A stretch of 36,841 nt of DNA from NCBI RefSeq assembly GCF_000313135.1, contig NW_004457323.1, forward strand, positions 63,332 to 100,172, written 5' to 3'. The DNA comes from Acanthamoeba castellanii str. Neff. Lineage: Eukaryota > Discosea > Longamoebia > Acanthamoebidae. Shown piece by piece: positions 32,358-36,841 of the stretch (within the stretch, counting starts at the first letter, position 1; each line of letters begins with the position of its first letter). The notes under the pieces are model-generated. The model searched no databases, was not told where the DNA came from, and saw nothing but the letters and a program-made list of their open reading frames with translations. A program made the position numbers and the translations under genes.

Positions 32358-35300
32358 TCATTCCGACGCCACGAAGCCCCACACCTCCACGGAGAGTACG
32401 CTGAACTCCTCCCTGTGCGCACACAGCGTGAGGGGCAAGATGGTGCTGTGTGTGTTGTGTGTGTTGTGTGTGTTGTGTGTGTTGTGTGTGTGTGTGTGTG
32501 TGTGTTGTGTAGGAGGCACACGCACGTGGAAGCCAGCGGGGCGTTAGCAAAGGTGTCGCACGTCTGGGAGCTGCCCCCGCTGAAGTCGTCGTTGAGCCAC
32601 AAGCCCATCGTCCCGCTTCCTCTGCGCAGTTCAACGACCCACCGTTGGTGATCAGTTCGAGTCAAACAACAACAATACAAATAATGCCGGTACCCGCCCA
32701 CGGAGAGGAAGTCCTCGCCCGAGAGCTGGACGAAGTTGTTGGCTCCCGTCCACAGATAGAATGCCTTCTTCGGGTAGAGCTGCGCATGGCACACACACGA
32801 CACGACACACACGATTCCTTGTCAGCACATAGCATACAGCAATAGAACAGGCGGCTGTGTTCGTGTGGAGCACCAAGCTACAGCAACATGTACCATGTAC
32901 AAAAATGAGTTTCCGGTGCCGTAGTACTTATCCGACACCTGCCACGACTCGCTGCAGAAGGCGCCGAATATCTGATTGATCCGTACGCGTAAGCGCACAC
33001 AGATCCAATGGAGTGGGCATGGATGGTGGTGGGTGGGGCTGGTTACGTGGTGCATTGAATCTTCGACGATCATCACCGTCGGTCCCTTGTTGCGTGCGCG
33101 GGTGTAGAACGTGTTGAGTGACACGCCGTGCTTGTCGGAACTGCCCACCACCCACCCGGGTGACGAGAAAACAGATCAATCAGCCCCCAATCGATCGATC
33201 ACCAATGTGCCACCAACCGGCCCAGAACCAAACCTGTAGACGAGCTTCCAGTCGCAGCTTCGCTCTCGAGCGGGCAGCATGTTTTGAATCTGCGATTTGA
33301 AGTGTGAGAAAAGAGTCGACGGTGAAAAAGGAAACAACAGCGATGGCCGGCCGTACCGCGCGGATGTCGTCGATGAGAAGAAGGGACGACGGCCCCTCGT
33401 GGAGTACGGGGTCAGCTGCCGAGCCGGCGGACTCGGCCGGCAGCATCATCGACCTGACGCCGATCGCAATCACACACACATACACACACACCACACACAC
33501 ACACACACACTTGACTGTCAACGGCCGATGATGGAGGGAGTGCGACGTGATCGATCGCGTGGGGGGGGGGGCTAGTACCGTCGTGGGAGGGAGGCGCCGG
33601 CCTTTTGCCGTCGGTTGTGCGAGAGGGCGTTCCCGGCCTTGTGCTTCTCCATGGCCGCGCTCAGCTTTTGCACCAGCGCTTGGCTCCTGTAAGTTGCAAA
33701 ATGTATTCGCCACGTCAGCTCCGTTCTAACTCCACAAACTAACTAACTTTTGGGGCACCAAGTGGCCTGCACCAACCAGGACCTTCGGGGGGGGGTGAAC
33801 TAATCGATCGATAGATGGAAAATAGTAAAAAGATGCCCGTACTTGCCCGAGAAGTATTGGGCGACTGCATATTTGGGTCCTCTGCTCGTGGCATGGCCGG
33901 CACTCTCTGCCTCCCCACCGGGGTTCATCTCCCTCCGCCGCCAGTTGCAACTTTAAATTTGTCTTTTTTCCTCGCCATTTTCTCGATTTTCTCTGCAATA
34001 ACAATAAAAAACGAAAACGATAGCGAAAGAGCGAGCGACTGCTGGGGCGGGGTACCGTTGACGCGACACCTGGAAGTAGAGGATCTTGCCGTTGACCACC
34101 TTGCCCTCGCTCTTCTTGTGGCCTTGCTTCACTTTCTGTTTCACGCACACCTGCACGTACGTATCCGACGACAGGCACTGCGCCGTGGCGAGCTCCGTCT
34201 CCTCTGCGTAGAGAATGAGCAAAAAGCTGACTGGGTGAGTAACAACAACAACAGCAACAGCGCCAGACGTCTTCGGTCCTGGCCGATCATGAAAGGTACC
34301 ACAGCAGTCGTAGATGTCGCGGATGGAGATGTTGAGCTGATAGTGAAGAAACCTGGTTTGCGTGCAATGCTAAAGTTAACTAACTTTGTTCGGACGTCGC
34401 TCGCCAGAAAGAGAGCGGGAGGGTTGGCCGGAGAAGTAGCGCACCCTTTCTTTTGGACCGCGAGATCGCTCGGGGAGGGCTGAAAGATGAATCGCCACGA
34501 CGTCACCACCAGGATGCCCAGCACCTACTCCCGCACCCGCCCACCCACCAGTAAGCAACCAAAAACGAAAGCGAATCGCGAATTGATACTCACTCGAGTG
34601 ATGTAGCGCACGTACGTGATCGGTACCCTGGCAGTACTTGACGCGCTCGTCGCGGTAGACGTCGAGATTGGCCTGGGTGGCCTCCAGGAGGAGGCGATCC
34701 CGCTGGCTTGTGGCGTCCTTGCTGCTGCTGCGCTGCTGCTGCCGCTGCTGTAGCTCAACGACCGGCCCATCATGCTGCTCTGCTCACGTTTGGCGTGGAG
34801 GAGAAGCTCTGGTTCCACGATGTCTGGACGTTGGTTGTTTTTTTACAACGAGAACAACACGACACGCGCGTGTGCCACGAGCGAGTGAGGTCATAAGAGG
34901 ATCATAGAAGAATATGATGATGATGGTGATGAAGAAGAAGGAAGGACTGACTTACCGGCGCTCTTGGAAAGGTCGAGGAGCGTGCCCCGCCCGAATGGGG
35001 CGCGTGAGGGAGCAGGCCTCCTCTCGTCCAGGCTGTTGCTCCTGGCCGCACGCACACACCCGCACGCACCGCACGCACAACAGACAGGTTAGGCGAGCGC
35101 TCGGCGGTATGGCGTCCGTCGATAAACAACAGCAACAGCGGCACACACCTGCGTTCGGAGCTATCGACCATGATGTCGGTGGCACCGTCGCCTTTGGTCT
35201 CGGTGTCTTCTGGCAAGTGGTGCGCCACATGCGCAACACGCACACAAGGGCGGTGGTTAGGCCAAGCGTCAGCGCAGCAGTTCCCCCCCCCCGTGTGTTG

Positions 35301-35697
35301 TCGTGGCGTGGTACCTCTCTGCTGCTGTGCTCGCTCGAGCGAGGGCGAAGCGCGCACGTACAGAATCTGGCCTGTTCGTACGTGGCTCCACTTGTTCAAC
35401 CGGTTAATCTGCAACACCGACCAGCGCAGTAATATATTATTACCATCATTATCATTGGCAATATTGTCATACTTGCACAGCAGAAACAAGAAAATTAAAA
35501 AAAAATTGTAAATGTAAGTGTAGGATGCGAGGCGGTGCCTTCATAAGATCGGACAGTTCCATCTTGTGGCGCATGGCCACGGAGGCGAGGGTATCGCCAT
35601 GGCTGAAGAAGTGGCTGCTGTACTGCCGTCGCTGGGCATGCAACCCCTCCGCCACAAGATTCTCGCTCTCCTGGCTCTTTGGTTCAGGTTCGTCCAT
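32358..35697 (-). CDS. OXR1: OXR1/NCOA7-like protein: LysM, GRAM-like, TLDc
   Basis: TLDc proteins protect against oxidative stress and bind the vacuolar ATPase. Exons: 35697-35539, 35408-35315, 35209-35149, 35041-34956, 34779-34616, 34524-34459 (or -34396), 34336-34300, 34203-34056, 33950-33843, 33686-33579, 33453-33357, 33289-33234, 33140-33047, 32971-32894, 32779-32694, 32621-32526, 32412-32358; about 530 (or 551) residues. LysM about 30-75 (HGDTLASVAMRHKMELSDLM, INRLNKW). GRAM-like block about 180-230 (GILVVTSWRFIFQP; NISIRDIYDC). TLDc about 376-530: DWKLVYSSDKHGVSLNTFY, IFGAFCSESWQVSDKYYGTG, FYLWTGANN, GLWLNDDFSGGSSQTCDTF, EEFSVLSVEVWGF. The first intron uses a GC donor (AAG then GCACCG), needed to keep LysM in frame. 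Weak points are the exon 6 end and the AAAG acceptor before 33950. Confidence 0.87.
32447..32510. repeat. GTTGTGTGT-type repeat in the OXR1-like gene
   Basis: Spaced GTTGTGTGT units merging into (GT)n lie in the last intron (32525-32413) of the OXR1-like gene. In the transcript they read as CA/ACAAC repeats. Confidence 0.9.
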
Positions 35698-35880
35698 GCT
35701 CGCACAGGTGGTGTTTTGTCAGATTGTTGTAGTGTTGCTTTTTCGCTCGCTTTATCCAGGTTCAAGGCTCGTTGTTTTGCTTTTGTTTGTCTTTTCTTTG
35801 TGTTTCTTTGTTTCTTTGTGCGACACTCTTTTTTTGTGCCGATCAAGTTCAGTGGAACAGAACGTGGTGCAAAATTGAGG

Positions 35881-35903
35881 TGCCAGTAGGCGGCCTACTG
35901 GCA
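35881..35903. repeat. Perfect 10-bp inverted repeat over a stop codon
   Basis: TGCCAGTAGG and its exact reverse complement flank a 3-base CGG loop. The minus-strand stop codon of the rightmost gene (35897-35895) falls in one arm. On RNA this is a stable stem-loop at the 3' end of the coding region. Confidence 0.85.
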
Positions 35904-36841
35904 CTGTTGAAGGGCTTGAAAATTGGCCAGCGCGATGAGCGACATAGCGTGCGTCATGGCTGGGGAGGACCAGTACGGCCAGGGAGAGTTAGGGTCGTTG
36001 AAGCCTGCCCAACCAAGATCACCACATCATCATGAGCTGCTCCGCTGAAAGGCCGGTGTCGTCAGGTGGAGCAAGGGTGGTACCGGGGAATTCCTTTGGT
36101 GTGGAGTAGCCCCACCACTTGAGATCGATGAACTTCTCGTACGTCTTGAGCGGCGACACGCCCCGCATGGCGTACACGAGGTTGAACCCAGAGTCCATGT
36201 CCAGGTCGGTGGTCGTGAGCGGGTTGAGGTATGTGCCATTCCTTGCGCCATGGAACCAAGACGCACATCAGCAAATATATCTCTGAAATATAATATATAT
36301 AATATATGTATATATAGAGAGAGAGTTCCATTGCCCCAGCAGTAGGGTTTGTACCGGTAGAACGAATACGTTCCAGGATAGGCAAATGGGAAGGTAGAAT
36401 CGCCCTATTGAGTGGGTTTGTTAAATGAATAAATCGAAGAGTGTTTTCGTTTCAGTGGTAGGGGTGTGAGTACCTTTTCCGAGCCCGAGAAGAAGGCGTT
36501 GCCAAGCGAGAACTGCCCGGATAGCAGGTAGGTACGGAGGTATGTGACACCGCCGTACACCAGGGGCTGAACCGATGCTGGGATGTTCTTGGCCCATCGC
36601 AGTTTGCACGACGAATCGCTGCTGAGAGCCACACATATGGTGGGTGAGACGGGTGATATCGAGAATTCATCCATGGCGCATTGGGTGAATGCATACGTGG
36701 CGGGCACGCTCCACACATCGATGAGCGTGTTGATGGCCAGTGCGGTGCTGAACATGCGGTCCTCCCCTCGCTCCACACCGTTGTAGTCACCAAGAAAGTC
36801 ATCCCTGAAAGAGATGATGTGTGCTGTGAGTGGACAGGTAA
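35895..36841 (-). CDS. Unrecognised protein, C-terminal part
   Basis: I do not recognise the family. Exons on the minus strand: 36804-36474, 36404-36355, 36241-36084, 36004-35895; bases 36805-36841 look like intron ending in TTTCAG. Phases agree and give about 216 C-terminal residues. Visible: GVERGEDRMFSTALAINTL, LVYGGVTYLRTYLLSGQF, then FPFAYPGTYSFYRNGTY, LDMDSGFNLVYAMRGV, LKWWGYSTPKEFPG and a last helix SLIALANFQALQQCQ. The mix of aromatic-Gly segments and amphipathic helices could suit an alpha/alpha-toroid or a secreted enzyme, but this is a guess. NGTY is a possible N-glycosylation site, and the four cysteines could form disulfides. The gene lies 197 bases upstream of the OXR1-like start in the same orientation. 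Confidence 0.75.

Noticed and set aside
33953..34020. A downstream acceptor giving RENRENGEEKRQI and a stop in the OXR1-like gene
   Set aside because: It ends the protein before the TLDc domain. The acceptor at 33951 keeps the frame into the following exons, though its AAAG context is weak.

Overview
The window is nuclear DNA of a GC-rich, intron-dense amoebozoan, most likely Acanthamoeba or a close relative. The reasons are high GC content, many short introns that mostly begin GTAC, tightly packed genes on both strands, and a gene set rich in Ras/Rho exchange factors and actin regulators. Every gene below was rebuilt by hand: exons were joined only where splice phase, reading frame and family similarity agreed. 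In each complete gene the summed exon lengths divide by three and end in a stop.

Layout from left to right: (1) acyl-CoA oxidase, +, 5' end off the window, stop 3568; (2) a 1,686-residue RhoGEF, -, 10450-3938, with a FERM-F3/PTB-like domain and DH-PH; (3) a 1,083-residue RasGEF, +, 10789-14496, divergent from gene 2; (4) a WD40 protein, -, 17277-14873, interrupted by a 242-base N gap; (5) a 399-residue coronin, -, 20643-17771, without a coiled coil; (6) a ZCCHC10-like zinc-knuckle protein, +, 20786-22352, divergent from coronin; (7) TAF8, +, 22476-24099; (8) a 1,133-residue protein, -, 30285-24210, with a membrane anchor, two PH-like domains, an SMP lipid-transfer domain and a RhoGEF DH domain; (9) uracil-DNA glycosylase, +, 30439-32217, divergent from gene 8; (10) an OXR1-like LysM-GRAM-TLDc protein, -, 35697-32358; (11) the C-terminal part of an unrecognised protein, -, from the right edge to 35895.

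The most interesting object is gene 8. Nvj2/TEX2-type SMP proteins move lipid at ER contact sites; here one is joined in frame, across 24 phase-consistent exons, to a Dbl-homology domain. That would couple lipid transfer, or contact-site position, to Rho/Rac activation. Other genes in the window also act in small-GTPase and actin signalling (RhoGEF, RasGEF, coronin), but nothing in the sequence shows that they work together.

Several genome-level patterns stand out. C-tracts lie on the sense strand shortly after 5' splice sites in genes of both orientations, and GGTGGCTG-type tracts lie just before several 3' splice sites. Two clear GC-AG introns, and one possible third, all begin GCAC. Four genes start with coding exons of 8 to 19 bases. 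Heptamer satellites (GACACAC)n fill several introns. I saw no tRNA, rRNA, CRISPR array or transposon.
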